Assembly: GCA_002102555.1 (NCBI GenBank)
Contig: MCFL01000086.1
Span: 34,745-98,744 of the forward strand
DNA: 64,000 nt
Direction: 5' to 3'
Source: Catenaria anguillulae PL171
Lineage: Eukaryota > Blastocladiomycota > Blastocladiomycetes > Blastocladiales > Catenariaceae
The translations under genes were made by a program, and so were the position numbers. Positions 46,207 through 56,645 of this stretch are shown piece after piece. The stretch's first letter is position 1, and the number at the start of each line of letters is the position of its first letter. The notes beneath the pieces were generated by a model. That model did not search any database, was not told the DNA's origin, and was given only the letters and a program-made list of their open reading frames with translations.

Positions 46207-47718
46207 ATGTCCCACCGCCGCCGAACGTCGCACGTCGAAGTACCCCTCGTCGCGGCCGCGCTGGGCTCTGCGGGCCTCGGTTCCGCCAGTCCTGCCGCCA
46301 ATACCGATGGGCTGGGCCTTCTTGCGCCCTTTTCCTCATCCACATCGCCCGGCACGGCTCGCTCGCGATCCCCACTGGCATTTGGCGGCGCAGGCGCCAC
46401 CAACGGGTCCGACACGCTCGAGCACATCTCGGCGACGACCACGGGCACAGACTCTGCGTCCGTGTCACTGCTCAAGCACGCCACAACATCCGCAGGCGCC
46501 GCGGCCTCGGCGGCCGCCGCCGCAACAGATGCGAAGCCACCAAGCACATATGCCAAGGCATTGTCGCTCGTGACGCTGACGGTGCAAAACTCGGCCATGG
46601 TCTTGATTCTGCGTTACTCGCGCACACTGGCTGGGCCGCCGTACCTGACAACAACGGCCGTGCTGCTGTGCGAGGTGTTCAAGCTCATGCTGTCCGTGAC
46701 GCTGTACATGACCACGTCGTCGTACCCGCTGTTTGTCACGATCCGCAAGCTTCCACGTGAAGTGTTTTCTTCTGGCTGGTACTTGCTCTCTGTGCCGGCC
46801 ATCTTGTACACGGTGCAAAACAACTTGCAATACGAGGCAGTCACAAGGCTGGACGCGGCGACATTTGCCGTCACGTATCAGCTCAAGATTCTCACAACGG
46901 CATTGTGTTCGGTGCTCATTCTGCGCCGGTCCTTGTCGTTGATGAAGTGGACTGCACTCGTCATTCTCACTGCGGGCGTGGCGCTTGTGCAAATGCCATC
47001 CACGTCCTCATCTGCGCCAGCACATTCCGCAACACATCATGCGCCCATTCCCATTTCACCAGGCTCCTCCTCATCGTCGTCAACCTCAACCGACCCGCTC
47101 GACGCCCAATCCTCCACCCCAACCACATCTGCAGCCACACTCACCTCCACCGCCGACGCACTCGCCACCCACGCGCGCCTGCTTGGCCTGCTGTGCGTCA
47201 TTCTCGCATGTCTCATCTCTGGCCTCGCCGGCGTCTATTTTGAAAAGATCCTTAAAGGGTCGACCACGTCGCTATGGATCCGCAACGTCCAGCTGTCGCT
47301 GTTTTCGCTGGTGCCCGCCCTTTTTGGCGTGGCCGTCATGGACGGCGCACGTGTGGCCACGGGCGGGTTTTTCCAAGGATACACGGTTTGGACATGGGTG
47401 GCCATCTTGTTCCAAACACTGGGCGGGCTGATTGTGAGTCTGGTGGTCAAGTACGCAGACAACATTCTCAAGGGGTTTGCCACGAGTGTGAGTATCATTC
47501 TGAGCTCGGTAGCCAGCGTGTACTTGTTTGGGTTTGTGCCGAGCGGCGGGTTTGTGGTGGGCGCAAGCTTGGTCATTCTCGCGAGTTACTTGTACGGTCG
47601 CCCAGATGCGCCCGCACATCCGCCGGGCGTCCGGAGGGGCAGTTTGCCGCTACCCAGGCATGCAAAGCCGCCTGTGAGGAGTTCCAGTATGGTGTTCGGA
47701 CGGCCATTGACTGGTTAG
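46207..47718 (+). CDS. UDP-sugar transporter of the SLC35A family (Golgi)
   Basis: Exchanges a UDP-sugar (UDP-galactose or UDP-GlcNAc type) for UMP across the Golgi membrane. A single unbroken 503-codon frame. After a 115-residue Ser/Ala-rich N-terminal extension come about ten membrane helices. Family motifs include [95 protein letters not shown] and VVKYADNILKGFATSVSIIL, all close to the CMP-sialic acid/UDP-galactose transporter pattern. A 60-residue Ser/Thr-rich insert after ALVQMPS lengthens the loop before helix 6-7. The substrate cannot be assigned from sequence alone. No intron and no frame break. Confidence 0.93.
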   Translation: MSHRRRTSHVEVPLVAAALGSAGLGSASPAANTDGLGLLAPFSSSTSPGTARSRSPLAFGGAGATNGSDTLEHISATTTGTDSASVSLLKHATTSAGAAASAAAAATDAKPPSTYAKALSLVTLTVQNSAMVLILRYSRTLAGPPYLTTTAVLLCEVFKLMLSVTLYMTTSSYPLFVTIRKLPREVFSSGWYLLSVPAILYTVQNNLQYEAVTRLDAATFAVTYQLKILTTALCSVLILRRSLSLMKWTALVILTAGVALVQMPSTSSSAPAHSATHHAPIPISPGSSSSSSTSTDPLDAQSSTPTTSAATLTSTADALATHARLLGLLCVILACLISGLAGVYFEKILKGSTTSLWIRNVQLSLFSLVPALFGVAVMDGARVATGGFFQGYTVWTWVAILFQTLGGLIVSLVVKYADNILKGFATSVSIILSSVASVYLFGFVPSGGFVVGASLVILASYLYGRPDAPAHPPGVRRGSLPLPRHAKPPVRSSSMVFGRPLTG

Positions 47719-48233
47719 AATTGAGGCTTGTCGATGATGGCATGTGTGTTTGTTTGCGTGTTTGAGTGACGTTGGTTGCAATACCCCCCTTCTCGTTTTG
47801 CCTGTCGATTGCGGTTGCCCCCACTATTACTAGTTGATACTATGCTTGTTTCTTTCTTGTGTTGTTTGGCTTGATCTGTGTTTTTGTTTTTCAATTTTTG
47901 AGTTTCTCTTCCCTGCTTCTCTCACCTGAAGCATGAGCGGGCATGGCTGCTCGCGTTGTTCTCTTGATTTTTTTTGTCACGCAAGGCGTACATATTAGAC
48001 TCTCGATCCATATACATCTAACGTACACGATACAGATGATTATTCCGACGCCAAGGCAAGCAACCCCGAACAAAAACGCAAATCTTTATACGCATCCTCA
48101 TTGTCATTCAAAAATAGACAACCCACACAACACACAAACGAGTCGAGTCGGTCATGAATACATTGTCATATGTGCAATCCAACGGCCATCCACCATTCCA
48201 ACCTTGGACGGTGCCTCCCCCCTCATAAAAAGA
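47719..48233. other. 3' intergenic region
   Basis: Convergent spacer between the transporter (+) and CAF1 (-). T-rich in the first half. No gene. Confidence 0.45.
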
Positions 48234-49342
48234 CTAGTCAGCATTCTTGACGCCACCATTGCCCAACCCATGCAAATACCCCAAATACATGGCCTCATCA
48301 ATGACTCCATCAAACATGACGCTGCGCATGCGGAAAAACGTCCGGCAAGTCAGCAGCGCGTCGGATCCGGCCTGATGCTGTGCGCCAATGCGCTCGACTT
48401 GCAACTCGTCGGCAACGTCTTGCAGACCGCCCTTGAGCGAGGCACATGCACGAAGCATGTATTTGATGTCGAAGAAGCCAGGGAAGAAGACGCGCAAAAG
48501 TCGGAAAAAGTCGTGTTCGTCGGCGGGAAGTGGGGTGGCAGTGAGGATTTTCAGCAGGTAGCCAAAGTCGTAGCCACTGCACATGGCGGTACGTGAGCCG
48601 TGTGTATGCGTCACGAGAGAGAGAGAGAGAGCGTGGACCTATGTAAGGAACATACCTGTGAAAGGAGATCCACTTGACGTCTGGTACAAGGACCAAGCCC
48701 GAAGTGATGAGCAGCTCGCCAAACTCGAGCACGTCAATTCCGCGCTCCTGGTGTTTTGCGAAATCGAGGCCGGCCTTGGCAAGCAGCTCGATCGAGTCTT
48801 GGGCATACATGTCATCGCTGCCCAAATCGCCACAGTCAACCAACCAAGGCCAAAGGTCCATACAATCACATGGGCGAAAACTTGGGGACGTACGCAAGAC
48901 TAAACCGAAAATTGAACTGAAACGTGCACCCGCCCTCCTCTTCACTCGGCACGTTTCCCTCTGCATCAGCAAAGGTGATGCCGAGCTGGATCATGTTGAG
49001 CAAATCCACATTACACCTCAACGTCTGGTAATGATAGTCGGTGGATGTCTTGAACTGGCCAATGGGCCGTGCCACAATGCCAGGAAACTCCGTATCCATG
49101 GCCAAGTACGGGTACTTTGACACAAGCGTGCGCAGCAAGTGCATTTCTGAAGCGAGGTTGTCTGCCCATACTTCGCGGATCGTGTACGATGGGGCCGCCG
49201 CCGCACCGGGTAGTTTTGTGGACGAGGGCGGCGTGCCACCGCGTGTTGGCGTGGATGACGAGGCGGGCATGGCGGCAGATGATGTTGGGCCGTGGTGCGC
49301 GTGGTGCAGGTGCGGCGAGTAGGCGGGTCCAGACGAGGCCAT
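48234..49342 (-). CDS. POP2: CAF1/POP2 deadenylase of the CCR4-NOT complex
   Basis: Shortens mRNA poly(A) tails as a DEDD-type 3'-5' exonuclease. Exons 49342-48894, 48817-48656 and 48576-48234 with introns of 76 and 79 nt. Start MASSGPAYSPHLHHAHHG, then a short low-complexity leader. Catalytic residues are visible: YLAMDTEFPG (first Asp and Glu), FSLADDMYAQDSIELL across intron 1, SFHSGYDFGYLLKIL across intron 2 (second Asp), FFPGFFDIKYMLRAC, and QHQAGSDALLTCRTFFRM (last conserved His/Asp region). Length about 317 residues, close to the family norm. Intron 2 carries a GA/CT repeat. The C-terminus (LGNGGVKNAD) is short. No frame break. All key residues are present, so it should be active. Confidence 0.95.
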
Positions 49343-50489
49343 GTACGTGCAGGTGCTGGGTGGGAGAGGCAGGATAGGCGGCAGCTGGGGCAGCGGGTGG
49401 CGGGTCAGAAGCGTGCAGCAAGTGACTGCGTTTTGGATTGATGAGCTGGAGGAGTGTGGGGCGGGCGGAGAGGCAAGAATATGCCATGCGCGGCTGAGGA
49501 AGACTGAATGGGCTGGGATAAGCGCAGACGGAGTGCGCTGCTGCTCGGTTGCTATTGCAAGCAGGGTCGACAAGTCGTATGTCGTAAGTGGGGGGGGGGA
49601 CGGGTGGAGGCGACAGCAACGAGGGAGATCGGAGATGAGGTCGAGTTCAAGGTGTTTGCGCCGGGTTTTTGGGCAATTGCATCGAGTACTTTTGCGCTGT
49701 GCATGTGCAACCAACAGTGTGCAAGTAATTTCACATTTTTCATTCTTCTTCTCGGACTCTTTTCAAGTTTGAACTCGACACTTTGTGTACACTGCCATTG
49801 TGATCAGAGCCTTCATCTCGAGCTTGCAAACAACGACAGATCGACGCCCCATGTCCGATCAATGTTGCCAACTCCATTGGTCCAACTGATTCAATACTGA
49901 AACTGCCATTGAATGTCGTGGAAATGGAGTGAATTCACTCGCGATGTTGTCCGATGCTTTGGCGACCAGTGTATCAAACCCCCCTGCCCCTGCTCGGTGT
50001 TACTGGCGTGGTCCTGTTTTCGTGCAATGCAGCTCATCGCAGACTTCAAGAAGTGATGCAGCATCGCCTCGGCAATGAATACAAAACTTAGCTCATTTCT
50101 GGGCATTTCAGCGCGTCTTTTTGCTTTGCTGGCCAACAGGCGATGGGTCGTTGGCCAGCCGACAAAGAAACATGCAGAACCAGGGCACGTTTTTGTGCCA
50201 GTGAGCCAGCAGCAAGCAGGTACATTCCCGGCGGACCGAGTGCAGACGCGCTGAGAGGCCAAGGCGTCCGACATGTTCCCACATAGAGGAGTGCATGAGC
50301 GGATGGGAAATCGATTCCATTCTCTCCCAAGAGACTCAAATTCGTAGACCACACTGTGCTCTCTTTACGTACTCGGTCATTTAGATTCACTGGGAATTCC
50401 TTTGCCGCCATTCACTCGTCATAACTTTTGTTGTGTCCCATTCACCTTGCGTCACGGCAACGTTCACACGACCACGAGTCCTCAAGAAC
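49343..50489. other. Divergent intergenic region
   Basis: About 1.1 kb between CAF1 (-) and the ATP-grasp gene (+). A G9 run lies near 49,592. No coding feature recognised. Confidence 0.45.
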
Positions 50490-52334
50490 ATGACTCCGAT
50501 TTTCGTTCCCAGCCGACAAGAGACACAGAGCAATGGGACCGACCAGACCTCGGCTCCGTCCCCGTGTCCTGCAGTTGCCGCCACCGCTCGTACAGGCAAG
50601 TCTTGTTTTCGTCAGCCGGTGGGATTCCAGAAGATCGTCGTGCTTGCCGGTGCACCGGACCCTTCCATCCACAACCCCAATGTGCTTTTGTACGCTCGTA
50701 TCATATTCATGTGGGAACTCGCCCGGGACACGTGCAAGTGTGTTGACGACTCGGACATCACTCGTTCGCTTCATGGTAGAACTCATGAGTTTGATCGCAA
50801 CGACACGCTCGCAAACGTCACGTCTGTCCTTCGTCAATACCAGCGCCAATCGTCTCTGTACTATGTTGCTGATGCCTCCATCAAGCATGACTTTGGTCCG
50901 GCCGATCAGTCGGTCACCATCGAACGCGTCTCGCTCCAGGGTTGGCCCGGGATACTCTTGCGACTGATTGAAATGCGTGACGCACTCTCATCGGCCGACT
51001 TCATCCACCTTGGCGACGACGGCTGTCCGAGCATGCTGATATTCAACCTGTGCGACGGATGCGACGATTTAGACGGGTACCCGGGCGGGTCTATTCCAAG
51101 GGATCTGGAAGCACACGGGTTTGCATTCACCGGCTCCATGTCGGGTATGAACAGAATGGAAAACACAACCCCTCTCAGTGCGAATGGACTTCTCATCTGG
51201 CTCCCACTCATTTACGCATTTTTCAGACTTCTACCGGATCACTACCCCAAAGACACTCTTGAAATCCTACCTGCAACGCCACTCGGTCCCGACATCAGAC
51301 TTTGTCCCGATCCGCGCCGACCACCTCACCAACGATGTCCACACAGCCATTGCCCGCCTTGGTTTCCCACTCATCGTCAAACCATCCATCTCGTACGCCT
51401 CCCTCGGCATCACATCCACCTCAGTCACACACTCGCTCGATGCCACGCTCGCACAAGTCGCATCCATCTTTACCGAGTTTCCGCGCGCGGGCGTGTTCAT
51501 CGAGCGGTACTTGGCAGGCCGTGAGTTCACAGCCGTGGTCACGGGCAATGTGGCGCAGGACAATGTCCACGTGTACCCTGTGGCGGAGCGCGCGTTTCGA
51601 AAAGATTTGGGCGAGGGCGAGCGGTTTCTTGCGTTTGATCGGTATTGGGCCGGGTGGACAATTGATGGTGACCGCCCGGATGAGCAAGAGGAGGCGTATT
51701 ACAGCTACCGACTGGCGCCGGCAGAGTGGCAGGCCGAACTCATGCGGATTGCGCGCGAGGCGTATATCGGTACGTGTGATGCTTGTGCAGTTTATGGCAT
51801 GATTTATGTAGCTCGAGCTGACCATGACGCGGCCGCCTGTGAGACCTGTATAGCTTGTCAAGGATCCGGGTATGGCCGTGTGGATTTCAGGACGGCTAGT
51901 GCTGACCGCTGCGAGCCATATGTGCTGGAGGTGAATGCGAATTGCGGGTTGACGTTTGATGAGACCAGCTCCTTGGGCGAGGTACCATTTCACTTTTTGC
52001 ACTTCATCGCCATGACGGATGTGCTCAACGAACCCATGCTTCACAGATTCTGCGCTTGTCCAATGTCGCACCCCTTACGTTCTTGCAAGAAATCATTGAC
52101 GGTGCCGTGTCTCGTTGGTCTGCCACCCGTTGTGCCGAGACGACTGTGAGCGATCCCACCCCGGATTTCACTCTAGATACTGTCGCCAGGGCTCTGAGTG
52201 AGATGGATGTGAATGACAAGCCGCTTGGTCCGCGTACTACTAGTATGCGCGCAGATTCGGTTCTCGGAAGTCGTCAGAGTATGGCAACCAAGGAAAAGAA
52301 GACGGCCGTGGACGAGAGAGGCGCAGGTGTATGA
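50490..52334 (+). CDS. D-alanine-D-alanine ligase-like ATP-grasp enzyme
   Basis: Exons 50490-51144, 51227-51769, 51854-51981 and 52047-52334 join in frame. The start is the ATG MTPIFVPSR; the frame continues upstream only to a GTG. The N-terminal part (FQKIVVLAGAPDPS ... ADFIHLGDDG ... GYPGGSIPRDLEAHG) corresponds to the pre-ATP-grasp domain. Then FTGSMS joins SDFYRITTPKTLLKSYLQ as in Ddl (FTGS...T.K...K), followed by FPLIVKPSISYASLGIT (ATP-binding Lys), VFIERYLAGREFTAVV, CQGSGYGRVDFR, YVLEVNANCGLTF and SSLGE joined to ILRLSNV. The NxNxxxG metal-binding motif reads NANCG. In bacteria this fold makes the peptidoglycan dipeptide; in a fungus the substrate is unknown. Three normal introns rule out simple bacterial contamination. 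Confidence 0.8.
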
Positions 52335-53274
52335 GTTGATGGCGTTGCACTAGTGGATTTTTTTTTCCCTTTCTTGTCCCATGCATGTATGACTTGCCTC
52401 TGACCTGGCGGCATTGTTGGAATCATGAAACATGACGGGAAAAACAAGAAGCCTTCCCAATTCTTTTTTTTTTTTTTTTTTTTTTTCGTTGGGGAAAGAA
52501 GAAGTGGTTTACTTGAAGGAACGGCCAAATGATTCAAGCCCAATCACTGAGTGAGCAGTGAATGGTTTGGTAGACCTAGCTAGATAGGGACCTACTCTCG
52601 GTAAGCTGCTGCGGACAATCTACCAAGGAGTCAGATCGGCCCAATTTAAGTATGAAGCTATTGAAGATGAAACCACGCATGCGTGAAACGTTCCAAATCT
52701 CAATCGTGTGATTATGTTTTGAATCTTTGTCTCACGCCGACGCCGAGTCCCCACACTTTGATCATCAGTTGGTGAGACAACGAGAACATTCCCTCGCTGC
52801 AAACTGTATCTCGCCGCAAGTGTGCCCATGGGAACAGCTAGGTCCAGGTGTCATGCAATGCTCCGACTTGCCGCTTACATTCAGGTATTTCAGCGACCTC
52901 GGTGGCTCCCGCGTTGAATTTCGACAACAGACAACAGAGGACGAAACGATGAAGGTTGACGTGACAGTTTGGCCGAAGGCTTCCAAATTCCACATACCAC
53001 ATGATATATTTTCCTTTTGTTAGTGACTTACTCTCAACATGCGCATCAGCGTCATTCTCATGCGCATTGAAGAAACTGCTCCGGTGTTGGCTCTCGTTGC
53101 CTGACGCAACCAACACCGAGATTCAAAGGCTACAAATTGTGGCCGCTCCCCACGCAACACTCCCATTCTCCAGAACCATACTTCATGCCCATATCGCATA
53201 GACGACACCTTCCTCCCATCTCTCCCATATCTATCGGCCCTTCATACAATAGACGCATCTCTGCTTCCATCACC
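52335..53274. other. Intergenic with long T tract
   Basis: Contains about 24 consecutive T at 52463-52486 and a shorter T run near 52,360. Otherwise no coding or RNA feature is recognised before the first tandem secreted-protein gene. Confidence 0.5.
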
Positions 53275-54971
53275 ATGCGCTCGCTTCTTGCCCTCCTCTT
53301 GCTTATCTCGATCGTGACTCAAGCCGTTCACGGCGATGCCATTTCCAATCCGCCTGCTCGCCAACGCCGCCTCACTCGTCAGCGCGTTGATATTCCCATC
53401 CCCGAATCCGAGTTTGAAGTCCGCCCTGAACATCCCGGTGATGTGAATTACAGGCTCAGGACTGGAACTGTACGTTGCAACGGCCGACCAAACTGTCGCA
53501 CGTCATACCCATCCACTCACAACCACTCATTTGGATCTCGCTCTCACACCAGCACGGCGAGTACCTTGGGGCGTCTCGCGGCTCGGCACAAACCGGCCCC
53601 ACTACCATGCACAGCATCCCGGTTCCGCGCAACTCGTACCAACCCGTGACCACCATCAAGGCCGCATACGCTGCCGATATCCCTGCCGCCAACAACCCGC
53701 TCGGCAACCAGAACGCCGTGGTTGTGGCCGATTGCGAGTTCAAGACCAAGAAGCCCACCATCAACTTGGCCAACTTCCCACAAATCACGGACATCAAGTG
53801 CTCGGAATCGACTGTGTCGCTCACGTTTGACACGGATGCGTCCGCTGCCAAGGCCCATGAAGAATGGACCAAAGCCAAAACGTTTGCCATCATGGTTCCG
53901 AGGCACGTGGCTTGCAATGGTGCGAAGGAAGTGTCGATGCGCGACGTGCTCGTGACAAAGCTCGCCGACAAGGGCCACGACGTGCAAGGCCAGATTATGT
54001 TCACGACCGCAAGCGTCAACAAGGAGGACGTGATTGACGAGTTCGACATCAACGTCCAGCAGTACATTGCGCCTCAAGCAAGTACCGATGGCGGCGCGGT
54101 CGCGTTGGCCAAGCGCGGGTTCTGGGACTGGAAAAAGGGCAAGCGGGGCAAGTGGGCGGTTGGCATCAATGCAGACAAGGATGGCAAGGCCGTGAAAAAG
54201 TCCATCAAGCTGTACGAAAAGCCCGGGCTCGTGCGTGCGTCGTGTGAAGAGTGCCTTGTCCACGGGTCGGCTCAGGTTGGGATCAAGATTCGCGGCACGG
54301 CTTTTGTGTTGCGGTCGTATGAGGTTGAGCTTGCAGGCGAATTGAAGGGTAACATTGGACTCAAGGTCGATGCACAAAAGTCGGTTCAAGATGACATTGA
54401 AGTGCCCTTGTTTGTGCTGCCGCTGACGCCTGTCAAGATCCCAGGTGTGCAGACGTTGGGTCCCGAGTTGCAGCTAAAGGCAGCCGCATCGTACAAGGTT
54501 GCTGGCGATCTGGAATTGACGACGGGTGCCTCGCTTCATTTCCCGTACAAATGGACCGCCAAGTCGACCAAGGGTCTGTTTTCTGCGCCCACGACTACTT
54601 CCGAGGGCACCCCGTCGTTGCAAGTGCAGCCGGTCAAGCTCACGGGCGAGATCTCGGCGCATGCTGAGGCGCATTTGATCCCAACCTTTGTGCTTGGACT
54701 CTCTGTGTGGAAGATCCCGGCCTTCACATTGGACCTTGAATGGGACTCTGGCTTGGGTGTGGACGCTGTTGCCAAGGGTAATGCTCAGGTCGATCCGCGT
54801 CGTGGTGGTTCCCGCAGTGGCGAGTTTTCATTCTCTCTGCAAGCGTATCATGAGCACGAGCTCACGTTTGGCGCCAAGTCCATTGCGTTTGCCGACAAGG
54901 AGTGGACTCTGTGGTCGTCGGGCAAGAAGATGATTCCCGGCGTCAAGTATGAGATCAAGCGCGGCAACTAA
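53275..54971 (+). CDS. Secreted protein, tandem copy 1 (DUF7029/DUF7223-like)
   Basis: Exon 1 (53275-53469) starts MRSLLALLLLISIVTQAVHG, a clear signal peptide. A basic stretch and PIPESEFEVRPEHPGD follow. Intron 53470-53552 joins to exon 2 at HGEYLGASRG. The middle (CSESTVSLTFDTDASAAKA, FAIMVPRHVACNG, KEDVIDEFDINVQQY) resembles the DUF7029 domain of fungal secreted proteins: a W-x-x-A strand pair followed by a conserved Cys-Asn. The C-terminal half is beta-rich and resembles DUF7223 (PLFVLPLTPVKIPGVQTLGP, LGLSVWKIPAFTLDLEW). About 537 residues in all, with no membrane anchor. A possible Lys-Arg processing site (ALAKRGFWDW) lies between the halves. Function unknown. The domain names are my recollection of similar architecture and carry moderate certainty. 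Confidence 0.75.
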
Positions 54972-56645
54972 ACGGATCGTCGTGGCGTATGTATCAAATG
55001 CATCTCACGATCATCCTACCGGTACACAACTCAGTTGCGCTTGTCTCACTTCAATGAGGCTTTTCTTTTCGACCAAGTCTTCTCTCGCATCATCATCAGT
55101 TTGTTGCCATTGTTTCCCACCCCTTCAACGCTACCGACATCTCATTTTGTTACTTTGGTCAATAAAACGGCACCTTATGTCGTTCAAATCATCGAGTCGA
55201 TGGAAGTGGCAGTTTGCAAAAGTCATTTAGCATGGAGAGATGGTAGGACGCATACATTGACATGCCAAGAGCTGATGCCGGCGACAGCATGGCCCAGGCT
55301 CGGAGCGCACTTTCCGTGGTACTCAGGTCATCTGGCGCCAGCGCCAAGAGTGACAAACTTGAAGAGCATTTGCATTTCTGTCACCACGCTGCGGTGCGTG
55401 CCAAAACAGGCAGAACCACCATGCTCTCTTCGATATCATAGTCAGATCGAGCCCAACGGCGCTGCCGAATGTAGCGACGGTGGGGATCGTTTGACAGTCT
55501 GCATGACATTTGGTTGGAAAAGGTCGGGACGCCACTATGGGTGTGCCTCGCCAAACGTCTCACATTGCGTCCATTGACCAGAAAGTTTTGCGGGAACTGT
55601 GTGAGCATTCAGCTTCAAGCCACCACAGTGATCCAAGCGTTGACAAGCATCCAGCTGGAGTGGCGCAACGAGCTCGTGCGCACGCACTCGCCGCAATCTT
55701 CTTTGCAAAAACCACTTGATTAACTGCGCACGAGGTTGATTTTTGGAACAAAACATTCCATCGGCCAATCAGATCTCGTCGTCAGGTCCAAAGGCAAAAA
55801 GGAGTGGCGACATCGGGTTCACCGTTCCGCAGATTTCCGGGATCTACCAAAGGCACGGTCCAAGGCATCTGATGTGTTGTTAGGTATATGCGCATTGATG
55901 CAGGGACGAGGGACAGACATGGACGCTGCCGTCTTGTAGGACAGCACTGGCGTTAGGTACGTAAGTACTCTGTGCCGTGGCCTCGACACCAGCACAACAC
56001 GCAAGGTCAGGAGAGGGTGGATGCAGTGAGAAAAGATAAACAAGTACGTTCCTCGCTAACGTCTGAGCAAACTGATCATGATTGAGCATGAATTGTATGA
56101 GAGTCATGCATGCGTGCGAGTTCAATCATATGACACAAGCTTTCAGGACACACGAGCCTCATAATCCATCAAGTTGGAGTCAAAACCGCCAGACATGTGG
56201 AAGCTCGCGTGCGCGGCACATGTCGAATTTTCAAACGAAAACAAGGGCCCTGTTTCCCCGACGTCCAAGTTCTATGTACCTCGACGTTTGACAAGCACTC
56301 CCTGGTTTAGACTCGAACCACTCGTTGTCTGTGCACCGTCCTCTGCCTTTTTGCCTACAAAAGGACCCGCACTCCCCCACATCCATCACTCCCATCGATT
56401 CGGCATGTCAAGACCGTGTCTTGCCCCATCTTCCCCATCTTGACCTTCTTAGATTGAGCTAGTCATTAGCTCGCTCCAACCCACTCGCCGCTGCCCATCG
56501 CCACATCCCTCTGCTTTGCTATTCCGACCCATCCCAACCTGGAGTTGATTGGATCCATTGCAAGTCTCCTCTCCATCTTCCCGATAGACCCACCATACAT
56601 CTTAGACGCCATCTTGCTCTCGCACCCCGAGTCCTGTCATTCACC
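54972..56645. other. Intergenic between tandem copies
   Basis: 1.67 kb with only short random-looking frames. I see no intact gene. It holds the 3' region of copy 1 and the promoter of copy 2. Confidence 0.45.

Noticed and set aside
50490-52334. ATP-grasp gene as bacterial contamination
   Set aside because: Three spliceosomal introns with the same style of donor and acceptor sites as neighbouring genes.
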